The translations under genes and the position numbers were made by a program. Under the pieces are notes generated by a model. That model ran no database searches. It was given only the letters and a program-made list of their open reading frames with translations, and was not told the DNA's origin. This document shows positions 55,820 through 64,000 of a stretch of DNA of 64,000 nucleotides, one piece after another. How positions within the stretch are numbered: position 1 is the stretch's first letter; each line of letters opens with the position of its first letter. This DNA comes from Nesterenkonia muleiensis (lineage in GTDB: Bacteria; Actinomycetota; Actinomycetes; Actinomycetales; Micrococcaceae): positions 310,001 through 374,000 of the forward strand of contig NZ_QWLD01000003.1 in assembly GCF_003600155.1 (NCBI RefSeq), given 5' to 3'.

Positions 55820-57534
55820 GGCAGGCTCCTCACCAGTCGAATCTGCGGTTCTCCGTAACGCGGATCCACGCTGCGCTGACCATCGGGAATCCATCCTTGA
55901 CGCTCGTAGAAACGTCGGGAGGGGGTGTTGCTCTCAAAAACCCAGAGGGAGATCTCATCCGCTCCGCTGCTGCGCAGTGCATCGGTCGCCTCCTGCAGCA
56001 GTTTACGTCCGTATCCACCGCCCTGGGCTGCGGGATCCACGTAGAGCGAGCGGACGTGGCCGTTGCCCCTGTCCTGGGTGCCATAGCGCACCACACCGAC
56101 CACCGCCCCGTCATGCTCTGCCACCAGGGTCTCGGTGGTGGTGTCCGCGAGTCCCACGCTCCATAGTTCGCGGGCCTGGTTCGGGTCCATGCGCTCTACC
56201 AGGTGCCTGGGCAGTACCGCCTGATAGCTGGTGTGCCAGCAGCTGAGGAAGACCTCGACGGCGGCGTCGAGGTCGGTGAGATCAGCCGCCCGTACCGTGA
56301 CTGTGGCGAGGTCTGGGTGGACGCTGGCTACCCGTGCCGCCGACGGGGGGCTCGGTAGAGGTTCAGGGATCCGGAGGGGGCCGCCGCCGGGCGTGATGCT
56401 ACCCAGGATGCGCGGGGATCGTGCTCCTGTGGCCGTTGTCGCAGCGCCCGCCAGACCGTGCAGGGAGAGCCACCCGATGAGTGCCATGAGCACCGCCTCC
56501 TTCTCGTCGGGGCCGATGCCCAGAGCGTCGATGCTCCGGACCGAGGTATCAGGCAGGCCCCGGATCAGGCCGTCCATCATCACCTGGTTGTGCACTCCCC
56601 CGCCGGAGACGAAGAGCTCGTCGGCCCCCTCGGCACTGAGGGCATCGACCACGGTGCGCACGGTCAGCTCAGTGAGGGTGGCTACCAAATCGGCATCGCT
56701 GAGCGGGTCGCCGCCTTCATCGGCGTGCCGCTGCAACGCCTGATTCACATAGCCGATGTGGAATAGCTCTTTGCCGGTGCTCTTCGGAGCGGGCTGCCGG
56801 TAGTACTTCTCTTCGAGCATCAGCTCCAACAAGGGCTGACAGACCCGGCCGGTGGCGGCGATGGCGCCGGCGTCGTCGTATCCGGCCGGATGCAGGTCCC
56901 GGTCAGCGACGACTGCGTCGATGAGCGCATTGGCGGGCCCGATATCCCAGGCGCGCACGGGCTGCTTCCCTACCACGGTGACATTGGATATCCCGCCGAG
57001 GTTCAGTGCCGCTGCAGTCCCAGGACGCCCGGCCAGCAGCAGTGCGTCCAGAGTTGAGGCAAGCGGGGCTCCCTGGCCGCCGGCAGCGATATCGCGGATA
57101 CGCACATCGGAGAGCACCGGGGCCCCTGTTCGCTCGGCGATCCACGCCGGCTGACCGATCTGCAGGGTCCCCAGCACCTGGGTCGAATTCGGGGATTCGG
57201 CGACCCAGTGGTAGACCGTTTGGCCGTGGGAGACGATCAGGTCCACCGATTCGGCGCTCACCCAGGCTGACTCCAGGGCATCTGCGGAAGCTTGGGCGAA
57301 CGCCTGGCCGATCTGGGTGTCCAGCTCCGCCACTGTCGCCAGGCTCGTGGGCTCCGGGGGAAGTGCTTTGAGCAGCTTCGCTCTCAGCTGCGGCAAGTAC
57401 GGTGTCGCGCTGCGACTGATGATGTCGATGTCCAGCACCTCTGATCCGCAGGTGAAGTCGACGACGGCACCGTCGATCCCGTCATGCGAGGTTCCGGAGA
57501 TCAGCCCGAGGATTCTCATCTTCGAGGAGCTCAT
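55816..57534 (-). CDS. anmK: AnmK-GNAT fusion: anhydro-MurNAc kinase + acetyltransferase
   Basis: Protein of 572 residues. Residues about 7-385 are AnmK: LGLISGTSHDGIDGAV (ATP loop), SHGQTVYHW, LNLGGISNVT, GPANALIDAV and VSGGGVHNQVMM. This enzyme hydrolyses and phosphorylates 1,6-anhydro-MurNAc to MurNAc-6-P. After a proline-rich linker, residues about 405-572 are a GNAT acetyltransferase with VRSLYVDPAAQGGGYGRKLL as acetyl-CoA loop and FYERQGW. The fused GNAT has no known role; it might act on an amino sugar or amino acid. Overlaps murQ by ATGA. Confidence 0.92.
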   Translation of the reverse strand: MSSSKMRILGLISGTSHDGIDGAVVDFTCGSEVLDIDIISRSATPYLPQLRAKLLKALPPEPTSLATVAELDTQIGQAFAQASADALESAWVSAESVDLIVSHGQTVYHWVAESPNSTQVLGTLQIGQPAWIAERTGAPVLSDVRIRDIAAGGQGAPLASTLDALLLAGRPGTAAALNLGGISNVTVVGKQPVRAWDIGPANALIDAVVADRDLHPAGYDDAGAIAATGRVCQPLLELMLEEKYYRQPAPKSTGKELFHIGYVNQALQRHADEGGDPLSDADLVATLTELTVRTVVDALSAEGADELFVSGGGVHNQVMMDGLIRGLPDTSVRSIDALGIGPDEKEAVLMALIGWLSLHGLAGAATTATGARSPRILGSITPGGGPLRIPEPLPSPPSAARVASVHPDLATVTVRAADLTDLDAAVEVFLSCWHTSYQAVLPRHLVERMDPNQARELWSVGLADTTTETLVAEHDGAVVGVVRYGTQDRGNGHVRSLYVDPAAQGGGYGRKLLQEATDALRSSGADEISLWVFESNTPSRRFYERQGWIPDGQRSVDPRYGEPQIRLVRSLP

Positions 57535-58451
57535 GGGGCCGACTCCAGACTCTGAAGTGCTTCCCGGAGCCGCCCGTCAGCGTTGCCGAGCACCGTAGTT
57601 GCCTGATCCGAGTTCATGCCGCTGTGGAGCATGATGACCGCCGTCGGTACGGAGTAGCCGCACTGCTGCAGCGCCGCGCTGGCGTGTTCGACGGGGCTGC
57701 CGGTGATCTTCTGAACAATCCGCGCCGCCCGGTTTCTGAGCTTCTCATTGGAGGCGTGCACATCGACCATAAGGTTCCCATAGGTCTTCCCCAGCCGGAT
57801 CATCGAGATGGTGGAGAACATATTGAGCACCAGCTTCTGGGCGGTGCCGGCCTTCAGCCGGGTGGAACCGCTGATGATTTCCGGGCCCACAATCACCTCA
57901 ATGGGGTGTTCGGCTACCGCTGACAGTGGAGTCTCTGCGTTACAGGAAAGCCCGATGCCCAGGGCTCCGACCTCGCGGGCTCGGCCGACCGCACCCACCA
58001 CGAATGGCGTACGTCCGCTGGCGGCTATGCCGATGACAGCATCCAGCGGCCCGACGCCGGCCTCATCGATGGCTGCCGCACCGGCAGCGTCGTCGTCCTC
58101 AGCGCCTTCGGAAGCGTGGAGGATCGCCCTGGGGCCTCCGGCGATGATGCCGATCACTCGATCCGAGGCGGAGAAGGTCGGTGGGATCTCCGAGGCGTCA
58201 AGGACTCCTATCCGCCCCGGGGTGCCGGCACCGACGTAGATCAGCCGGCCGCCGAGTGCCATGCGTTCGCTGACCGCTTCGATGGTGGGCACGATCTGGT
58301 CCATGGCGGCACGGACGGCCAGCGGCACGCTCTGGTCGGCCTCGTTCATCAGGTGCGCCAGCTGAGCAACGCTGAGTGTGTCGATCTGCTGGTACCTGGG
58401 GTCCGATGCTTCGGTGGTCAGAACCTCCAGATCCATAGAGTCAGTCGCCAT
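57531..58451 (-). CDS. murQ: N-acetylmuramic acid 6-phosphate etherase
   Basis: Protein of 306 residues of the SIS family. IYVGAGTPGRIGVLDASE (with Glu88) and ASEGAEDD (Glu115) match the catalytic segments of MurQ, although the phosphate-loop GAGTS is GAGTP here. AASGRTPFVVGAV and NAETPLSAVAEHPIEV follow. It removes D-lactate from MurNAc-6-P to give GlcNAc-6-P. The ATG at 58451 lies 2 bp after the DppC stop; longer upstream frames overlap dppC and are ignored. Confidence 0.94.
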   Translation of the reverse strand: MATDSMDLEVLTTEASDPRYQQIDTLSVAQLAHLMNEADQSVPLAVRAAMDQIVPTIEAVSERMALGGRLIYVGAGTPGRIGVLDASEIPPTFSASDRVIGIIAGGPRAILHASEGAEDDDAAGAAAIDEAGVGPLDAVIGIAASGRTPFVVGAVGRAREVGALGIGLSCNAETPLSAVAEHPIEVIVGPEIISGSTRLKAGTAQKLVLNMFSTISMIRLGKTYGNLMVDVHASNEKLRNRAARIVQKITGSPVEHASAALQQCGYSVPTAVIMLHSGMNSDQATTVLGNADGRLREALQSLESAP

Positions 58452-58453
58452 TC

Positions 58454-59356
58454 CTACCGTCCCTTCCGATTCGGATCGAGGGCGTCGCGCAGCCCGTCTC
58501 CCAGCAGATTGAGCCCCACGATGAGCAGGATAAGCGCAGCTCCAGGTGCCCACAGCGTCCAGGGCGCAGCCACCACGAGGGTCTGCGCATCGTAGACCAT
58601 TGACCCCAGCGACGCAGCCGGCGGCGGGGTCCCGAAGCCCAAGAAGCTCAACGAGGCTTCGGCCAGCACCGCCCAGGACAGGGTCAGGGTGACCTGGACG
58701 ATGAGGATCCCGGTGATGTTCGGCAGGATGTGCCGGAGCATGATGCTTCCGGCGCGCATGCCGGTGGCCCGGGCCGCGCTGATGTAGTCCATCTCACGCA
58801 GTGTGAGCACCGGGCCACGTGCGGTGCGGACGAAGATCGGGGTGAAGCCCGCTGCGATGGCGACCGCCACGGTGAACCAGTTGCGGTCGAAGACCGAGGC
58901 GATGGTCAGCGCCAGCAGCAGCGAGGGAAAGGCGAAGAGCACATTGGTCACCGCACCGACGGCGGCGTCAGTGGAGCCCCGCAGGTAACCGGAGACCGTC
59001 CCCGCTACGGTTCCGAGGGTGCCGGAGATCAGCGTAGCCACGATGGCGACTAGCACGGAGTTTCCGATGCCGGAGGCAACCCGGGAGAACACGTCTCGGC
59101 CAAACTGGTCAGTCCCCATCCAGTGGGTGCCCGAGGGCGCCTGCAGACGGGATGCGGCGTCCTGCTCGGCTGGGCCATAGGGCAGCAGCCCTGCGGCGGC
59201 GACCAGCGAGATGACGGCGAATACCACCACGATGGCCAGTCCGATGAGCCCGCTCGGACTGGCCATCAGCGCGAAGAAGGTTCTGCGGCCGACTCGGCCG
59301 GTCGGCACCTGGGCCGCGGCGAGTTCTGTACTGAGTGTGTCAGCTGGTGTGGTCAA
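58454..59356 (-). CDS. Dipeptide/oligopeptide ABC permease (DppC type)
   Basis: Protein of 300 residues with six membrane segments. MGTDQFGRDVFSRVASG follows the first, and the inner-membrane coupling EAA loop appears as ISAARATGMRAGSIMLRHILPN. The TTG start at 59356 overlaps the DppB stop by 4 bp (TTGA), the only plausible choice since the next ATG would delete the first segment. Pairs with DppB to form the import channel. Confidence 0.92.
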   Translation of the reverse strand: MTTPADTLSTELAAAQVPTGRVGRRTFFALMASPSGLIGLAIVVVFAVISLVAAAGLLPYGPAEQDAASRLQAPSGTHWMGTDQFGRDVFSRVASGIGNSVLVAIVATLISGTLGTVAGTVSGYLRGSTDAAVGAVTNVLFAFPSLLLALTIASVFDRNWFTVAVAIAAGFTPIFVRTARGPVLTLREMDYISAARATGMRAGSIMLRHILPNITGILIVQVTLTLSWAVLAEASLSFLGFGTPPPAASLGSMVYDAQTLVVAAPWTLWAPGAALILLIVGLNLLGDGLRDALDPNRKGR

Positions 59357-60372
59357 TCGGCACGCACCCTCGGGTCGATCTTTCGGTAGAGCAGGTCAGT
59401 GAGCAGGTTGACGATGACGAACAGCAGCGCGATGACCAGCACAGTGCTCTGCACCACGGCGTACTCCTGCTGGTTCATGCCCAGCAGGACTTGGCGCCCC
59501 AGGCCGGGCAGCGAGAAGATCTGCTCCATCACTACCGCCCCGCCCAGCAGGAAACCGAACTGCATGCCGGTCATGGTGACCACCGGCACCAGGGCGTTGC
59601 GCAGGATGTGGCTCCAGCGGAGCCGGCGAGGGGGCACCCCCTTAGCCTTGGCAGTGCGGATGAAGTCGAGGCTGCGCACCTCGAGCACCGCGGTCCGCGT
59701 GGTGCGCATCACCGGGGCCGCCACGGCGAAGCCCAGCACCAGCGAGGGCATCATCATCTGCTGCAGGTTCAGCCACAGGTTCTCCCACGGGCTGGCGTAC
59801 CCTAAGCCGTTGGGGTTGAATCCCCACACCTGCGCAGCTAAGCCCAACAGGAAGGTCGCCAGCAGGAAGTTCGGCACCCCGAGTCCGGCCAGGCCGATTC
59901 CCTGGCCCAGCCAGTCCCGGGCGGCATTGGGCCGCGAAGCCGAGAGCATCCCCAAGGGTATGCCGATCAGCAACGCCACCAGGATAGAGAGCACGGCAAG
60001 CTGCAGGGTCACCGGCAGGGACAGCAGGGTCATCTCCAGCACGCTCTGGTTGGTGCGCGAGGAGTAGCCGAGGTTGCCGGTGACCACATTGCCCAACCAG
60101 GTGAAGAACTGGACGATGAGCGGTTGGTCGAGCCCATAGTAGGCACGCAGGGTCTCCCGCTGCTCCTCGGTGAGCCCCGCCGCTTCGATTCCGTAGGCAG
60201 CGGTGATCTGGTCTCCAGGCAGTGCCCGGAGCATCACGAAGACGGTGATGGCGACGCCGAAGAGGGTCCCGAGAGCGCCCACCAGGCGACGCACCGTCGG
60301 TGAGCTGCGCAGCGAGTGCAGTACAGCCCCCTTTTTCTGCGGCATGCGGTGGTTCTTGGTCACGTGAGCCAT
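59353..60372 (-). CDS. Dipeptide/oligopeptide ABC permease (DppB type)
   Basis: Protein of 339 residues. An N-terminal segment GTLFGVAITVFVMLRALPGD precedes the soluble part RAYYGLDQPLIVQFFTWLG and five more segments; the EAA loop is FIRTAKAKGVPPRRLRWSHI. This is the DppB/OppB half of a peptide importer. It lies 12 bp after the binding-protein gene. In this operon the expected cargo is muropeptide rather than plain dipeptide. Confidence 0.93.
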   Translation of the reverse strand: MAHVTKNHRMPQKKGAVLHSLRSSPTVRRLVGALGTLFGVAITVFVMLRALPGDQITAAYGIEAAGLTEEQRETLRAYYGLDQPLIVQFFTWLGNVVTGNLGYSSRTNQSVLEMTLLSLPVTLQLAVLSILVALLIGIPLGMLSASRPNAARDWLGQGIGLAGLGVPNFLLATFLLGLAAQVWGFNPNGLGYASPWENLWLNLQQMMMPSLVLGFAVAAPVMRTTRTAVLEVRSLDFIRTAKAKGVPPRRLRWSHILRNALVPVVTMTGMQFGFLLGGAVVMEQIFSLPGLGRQVLLGMNQQEYAVVQSTVLVIALLFVIVNLLTDLLYRKIDPRVRAD

Positions 60373-60384
60373 CAGGTCCGTTGG

Positions 60385-61989
60385 TCAGTGGTCCACCAGC
60401 ACAGCTTCACGCAGGCCCTGCATGGAGCTGTTGGCCATGGCGGTGTATCCGCTGACGCCCTCGGTCAGAGCGGTGTACTCGTAGCCGGCGAAAAGCCAGA
60501 TCCAGACCGCCTGCTCCTCGAGGTAGTCGGAGATCTCCTCGTAGATCTCCGCACGGGCCTCTTCGTCGGTCTCCGCCAGGCCCTGCTCGAAGAGCTCGTC
60601 GAGGGCGTCAGAGCGATAGCCGGCGACCTCGTTGAAGTTGCCGTCGGAGCGGAAGTAGCGGCCGTAGGTGACATCCGGATCGGGGTTGCCGGCGTTGCGG
60701 GCCACCGCGAGCGTGAAATCAGCGTCCACCCAGCGGTCCACGTAGGAGCCGGACTCCAGAACTTCGAGGCTGAGATCGATGCCGACCTGAGCGAGCTGAG
60801 CCTGGATGGTCTCGCCTTCGGCCACCGCGGTGGAGTACCCGTCGGACATGACGATGGCGCTAAGCTCCAGGCCGTCCTCGTAGCCGGCCTCGGCGAGATA
60901 CTCCTCGGCACGGTCGAGGTCGGGTTCCGGACAGGGCCGGGAGCCGGGGTCACTGAGATGGGCCGGGGATGTGAAGGGGCCCACGACTTCCCCGGCGCCC
61001 ATGGCCGCGGAGTCCAGCACCTCCTGACGGTCGATGGTGCATGCCAGAGCACGTCGCACATTGACGTCGTCCAGCGGCTCCTCATCGGCGCGCAGCTGCA
61101 GTACGTGATAGGTCAGCTGCGGCGTTTCGAGGATCTCGACGCCGGCACCGATGGTGTCGGCGACCAACGGGTCATCGAAAGTGGCCATGTGCACGCTGCC
61201 GGCCTGCAGGGCGGAGACGATCGCCGACTCGTCGGGGATCACCCGGAATTCGACGGTGTCCAGCTGCGGACCCTCGCCCCAGTAGTCGGGATTGGCCTCC
61301 AGAGTCAGCGAATCGTTGGCGACCCGCTCGCTCAGGCTGAAGGGGCCTGTGCCGTTGGGTTCTGTCTCCAGCTCCTCGAGATCGGCATCAGCCGGGAGAA
61401 TCGCGGCGTTGCCCAGTGCCACCTTGGAGAACAGTGCAGTGTCCGGGGTGCTCAGGTTCATCGTGACGGTGTGGTCATCGGTGGCCTCTATGGACTCGAC
61501 GCTGGCCAGGTTGGTGGCGGCAGCCGCAGCGGTGTCGGGATCCTGGATGGCTTCGAAGGAGGCCACCACATCCTCGGCGGTGAGCTCGGTGCCGTCGAAG
61601 AAGGTGACGCCCTCGCGCAGGTGGAAAGTGGCGGTCAGGCCGTCGTCACTGATCTCCCAATCCTCGGCCAGGCCGGGCACCACCTCGAGATCGTGATCCA
61701 GCTCGGTGAGCGTGCCGTAGATATTGCGTAGCACATTGGTGGCCTGGAACTGGGTGGCGGTCCAGGGCAACAGGTTATCGACATCAGTGGTGAGGGCTAC
61801 CACCAGATCCTGGTCTTCCGCGACGGCAGCCTCCGGGACCTCATCCCCAGACTCGGCTGGCTCGCTCGAACCGCCGCAGGAGGCCAGGGCCAGCGCTGCG
61901 ACGGAAAAGACCGCGCAGGCTCTCAGAGCCGCTCCCCTCGGCGAGCGCAGTCGTGACCCTGGGCGAGGGGTATGGGGTGTGCTGGTCAT
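60385..61989 (-). CDS. Family 5 solute-binding lipoprotein for peptide/muropeptide uptake
   Basis: Protein of 534 residues. The signal peptide ends in the lipobox ALASC (Cys38), then an acidic linker and an SBP_bac_5 domain: LTEDLELV-like entry region, GLAEDWEISDDGLTATFHLR, FFDGTELTAEDV, NDSLTLEANPDYWG and NVRRALACTIDR. It is anchored on the outer membrane face and delivers ligand to the permeases. AGGAGG lies 7 bp before the ATG. First gene of the operon; its promoter region holds palindromes shared with the divergent regulator gene. Confidence 0.93.
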   Translation of the reverse strand: MTSTPHTPRPGSRLRSPRGAALRACAVFSVAALALASCGGSSEPAESGDEVPEAAVAEDQDLVVALTTDVDNLLPWTATQFQATNVLRNIYGTLTELDHDLEVVPGLAEDWEISDDGLTATFHLREGVTFFDGTELTAEDVVASFEAIQDPDTAAAAATNLASVESIEATDDHTVTMNLSTPDTALFSKVALGNAAILPADADLEELETEPNGTGPFSLSERVANDSLTLEANPDYWGEGPQLDTVEFRVIPDESAIVSALQAGSVHMATFDDPLVADTIGAGVEILETPQLTYHVLQLRADEEPLDDVNVRRALACTIDRQEVLDSAAMGAGEVVGPFTSPAHLSDPGSRPCPEPDLDRAEEYLAEAGYEDGLELSAIVMSDGYSTAVAEGETIQAQLAQVGIDLSLEVLESGSYVDRWVDADFTLAVARNAGNPDPDVTYGRYFRSDGNFNEVAGYRSDALDELFEQGLAETDEEARAEIYEEISDYLEEQAVWIWLFAGYEYTALTEGVSGYTAMANSSMQGLREAVLVDH

Positions 61990-62047
61990 GTCGATTCCTC
62001 CTGGTGCGGGCGGTGAATGGCGAGAGCACTTATGGTGATGTTAATTA

Positions 62048-62075
62048 TTTACCTTCAATATTGCAAGTAGGTAAA
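62048..62075. promoter_or_regulatory. Nested palindromes in the divergent promoter, putative RpiR operator
   Basis: Perfect 7-bp arms TTTACCT and AGGTAAA enclose 14 bp that themselves contain CAATATTG. The block is strikingly AT-rich compared with its surroundings. On the minus strand TTGCAA and TAACAT, 17 bp apart, could be the promoter of the transporter operon, overlapping the palindrome. Confidence 0.7.
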
Positions 62076-62158
62076 AAATTTCTTACGTCGATGTTTCGCC
62101 GTCTGGGCGGGCACTTATCGTCTCCGACGGCCCAGCTTCGACCGCTAAGGTAGCCGTC

Positions 62159-63058
62159 ATGGAAATAAATTCCGCACCTACGCCTCAGCCCCGCACCGAC
62201 GTCACACTGGTGCTGCGCGGGATGATGGACAGCCTGAGGCCTGCTGAGCGGCGTATTGCCGAGAGCCTGCTCTCGGACCCAGAGAGCTTCTCCCGTTCCT
62301 CCATCAAGGAGGTTGCCTCCCGTGCCGGGACCTCCACCACCACAGTGGTGCGCTTCTACAAACGCATCGGGTTCACACGGTTCAAGGACCTCTTGCATGA
62401 CGTGGCCGAGCAGGCGGCACGGGAACGGATGGCATCCAGCGAGTTCCCCGCACAGGCCAGCGACATCGACCGTCACGACAGTCTGGGTCAGGTAGTGGCG
62501 AAGGTGGCCCGCGATGAGACCCTCTCCATCAGTGACACTGCCAAGGTCCTCGATCTTGACGAACTCTCACAAGCGGTCCAGCTGCTGGCCCAGGCGGACC
62601 GCATCCACATCTTCGGCATCGGCAGCAGCGCGGTGATCGGTGAGGACCTCCAGCGCAAGATCAGCCGCATCGGGCGCACCGCCATCGACTGGACTGAGGC
62701 GCACACCGCATGGACCGCAGCAGCGGTGGCAGGGCCGCTGGCAACTGCGGTGGCGATCTCCCACTCAGGTCGCACCTCCGACACAGTGGAGTTCCTTCGG
62801 CTGGCCCGAGCCTCCGGGGCCGCAACCGTCGCCATCACCAATGCGCCGGATTCTCCGCTGGCAGCAGTGGCCGATGCCGTACTGCGCACCGCCGCCCGTG
62901 AGACGGAGTTCCGCTCCGGGGCACTAGGGAGCCGAATCGCCCAGCTCATGGTGATCGACTGCCTGTTCATCGGACTGGTGCAGACCGACTATGACGCCTC
63001 GGTCGACGCCCTGCGCGCCACCTACCAAGCAGTCCGGACCCGCGCCGCCCGCTCCTGA
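62159..63058 (+). CDS. MurR/RpiR family transcriptional regulator
   Basis: Protein of 299 residues. An N-terminal HTH_6 domain (about 15-90) contains SLRPAERRIAESLL and EVASRAGTSTTTVVRFYKRIG. A SIS domain (about 130-275) has IHIFGIGSSAVIGEDL and AISHSGRTSDTVEF for sugar-phosphate binding. Divergent from the muropeptide operon, it most likely represses it and is released by MurNAc-6-P or GlcNAc-6-P, as for MurR of E. coli; this ligand is inferred. Followed after 13 bp by the dipeptidase gene. Confidence 0.92.
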   Translation: MEINSAPTPQPRTDVTLVLRGMMDSLRPAERRIAESLLSDPESFSRSSIKEVASRAGTSTTTVVRFYKRIGFTRFKDLLHDVAEQAARERMASSEFPAQASDIDRHDSLGQVVAKVARDETLSISDTAKVLDLDELSQAVQLLAQADRIHIFGIGSSAVIGEDLQRKISRIGRTAIDWTEAHTAWTAAAVAGPLATAVAISHSGRTSDTVEFLRLARASGAATVAITNAPDSPLAAVADAVLRTAARETEFRSGALGSRIAQLMVIDCLFIGLVQTDYDASVDALRATYQAVRTRAARS

Positions 63059-63071
63059 GTAAGCTTGATTC

Positions 63072-64000
63072 ATGACGAATGCTGTTCACGTGGCCGCAGA
63101 GGTTCTCGCCCATGCCCCAGTGCTCGACGGACACAATGATCTTCCCTGGGCGCTGCGGGAGAACTGGAACTATGACATCGCCCAGGCACGGCTTGACACC
63201 GGGAATTCTGCACTGCACACAGATATTCCGGCCCTGCGCGCCGGCGGGGTTGGTGCCCAATTCTGGTCTGTATACGTCTCCTCCTCGCTGGAGAAATCTG
63301 CCGCCGTGGCAGCCACCCTGGAACAGATCGACTGTGTGCACCGGCTCATTGCGGCGTTCCCCGAGGACCTGCAGTTGGCGACCAGCGCAGCTGATGTCGA
63401 TACGGCGTTGAGAACCGGGCGCATCGCCTCTCTGCTGGGCGCCGAGGGCGGGCACAGCATCGCCGAATCACTCGCAGTGCTGCGGATGCTGCGGCGCCTG
63501 GGGGTGACTTACATGACTCTGACCCATAATGACAACACTTCCTGGGCGGCCTCCGCGACCGGAGAGCCGACCGAAGGCGGACTGACCGACTTCGGGCGCG
63601 AGGTGGTCACAGAGATGAATCGTATAGGCATGCTCGTGGACCTCTCCCACGTTCATGAGCAAACCATGCAGGATGCTCTGGACACCTCCACAGTGCCAGT
63701 GATCTTCTCCCACTCATCCTGCCGCGGCGTGCACGAGCACCCGCGCAATGTACCCGATACGGTTCTTGAGCGCCTGTCGGCCAACGGAGGGATACAGATG
63801 CTCACGTTTGTGCCGAGGTTCCTCAGCTCCGAGCCTCAGACGGCGGGGATCGACGACGTCGTGGCCCATATCGAACATGCTCGTGAGGTGGCCGGAGTGA
63901 ACCATATCGGTCTGGGCGGGGACTTCGACGGCATCCCTGAAGGGCCGGCCGGACTCCGACGAGTCAGTGACTACCCCGCGATGCTCACCGCCCTGGCCGA
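63072..64000 (+). CDS. M19 family membrane dipeptidase-like peptidase (3' end outside window)
   Basis: The 309 codons present match renal-dipeptidase-like M19 enzymes: [11 protein letters not shown] (HxD zinc ligands, about residues 20-30), [14 protein letters not shown] (bridging Glu), [22 protein letters not shown] and [10 protein letters not shown]. No signal peptide is apparent, so it should be cytosolic. The M19 family cleaves dipeptides, including those with D-residues. Beside the muropeptide operon it could split dipeptides freed from wall peptides. The frame is open to the window edge. Confidence 0.9.
   Translation, partial: MTNAVHVAAEVLAHAPVLDGHNDLPWALRENWNYDIAQARLDTGNSALHTDIPALRAGGVGAQFWSVYVSSSLEKSAAVAATLEQIDCVHRLIAAFPEDLQLATSAADVDTALRTGRIASLLGAEGGHSIAESLAVLRMLRRLGVTYMTLTHNDNTSWAASATGEPTEGGLTDFGREVVTEMNRIGMLVDLSHVHEQTMQDALDTSTVPVIFSHSSCRGVHEHPRNVPDTVLERLSANGGIQMLTFVPRFLSSEPQTAGIDDVVAHIEHAREVAGVNHIGLGGDFDGIPEGPAGLRRVSDYPAMLTALA

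Overview
The window is a dense, high-GC stretch of chromosome from an actinobacterium. Supporting evidence is the mycothiol S-conjugate amidase gene, DUF4245/DUF4307/DUF501 genes, a Z-polyprenyl diphosphate synthase, a FtsB/DivIC-type septum protein beside enolase and MazG, and frequent GTG starts with short 4-bp ATGA overlaps. Several secreted or lipid-anchored proteins are strongly acidic. Gene content fits Micrococcales, possibly the Micrococcaceae (Nesterenkonia-like), but I cannot fix the genus from sequence alone. No rRNA, CRISPR array, prophage or transposase was seen.

Layout. 1-3.1 kb: DUF4245 protein (cut by the window edge), beta-carbonic anhydrase, a short A24 prepilin-peptidase-like protein, and an orphan AAA ATPase preceded by three 23-bp direct repeats. 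3.1-6.2 kb: galE, a DUF4037-like nucleotidyltransferase, a small Rossmann protein and a Nudix hydrolase. 6.2-15.0 kb: a leucine/isovalerate-type catabolic cluster (carboxyltransferase, biotin carboxylase, acyl-CoA dehydrogenase, MaoC, CitE-like lyase) with a divergent TetR regulator and an acyl-CoA synthetase; gene order matches the Mycobacterium tuberculosis Rv2498c-Rv2506 region as I recall it. 15-29.3 kb: fumC, a rhomboid protease, a decayed VapBC pair, PIN-PhoH, uppS, an OmpA-domain lipoprotein, HlyIII, a DUF255 thioredoxin-like protein, a frameshifted DUF559 gene bracketed by two 59-bp palindromic repeats, and an S9 peptidase. 29.4-36 kb: mca, DUF4307, greA, ilvA, an AI-2E-type permease, and a Bax-inhibitor-1 family protein. 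36-38.5 kb: the biotin ECF transporter (bioY, ATPase, EcfT) with a TetR regulator that is probably BioQ. 38.5-42.3 kb: a YhgE/Pip exporter operon with a degenerate ABC ATPase and its TetR regulator. 42.7 kb: a tRNA with UAA anticodon but a short variable loop. 42.9-50.2 kb: NDH-2, an S8 protease, Ppx/GppA, DUF501, ftsB, eno, mazG.

50-64 kb is the most distinctive part: a tightly coupled operon for uptake and breakdown of cell-wall muropeptides. It encodes a family 5 solute-binding lipoprotein, two Dpp-type permeases, MurQ, an AnmK-GNAT fusion, a cytosolic beta-lactamase-fold serine hydrolase, a fused double ABC ATPase, NagB and NagA, running on into adenosine deaminase and MazG. A divergent RpiR/MurR-type regulator and an M19 dipeptidase lie on the other side of an AT-rich palindromic promoter region. 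Together these can take an anhydro-MurNAc-peptide from outside the cell to fructose-6-phosphate and amino acids. This is the best candidate for an under-described system in the window.
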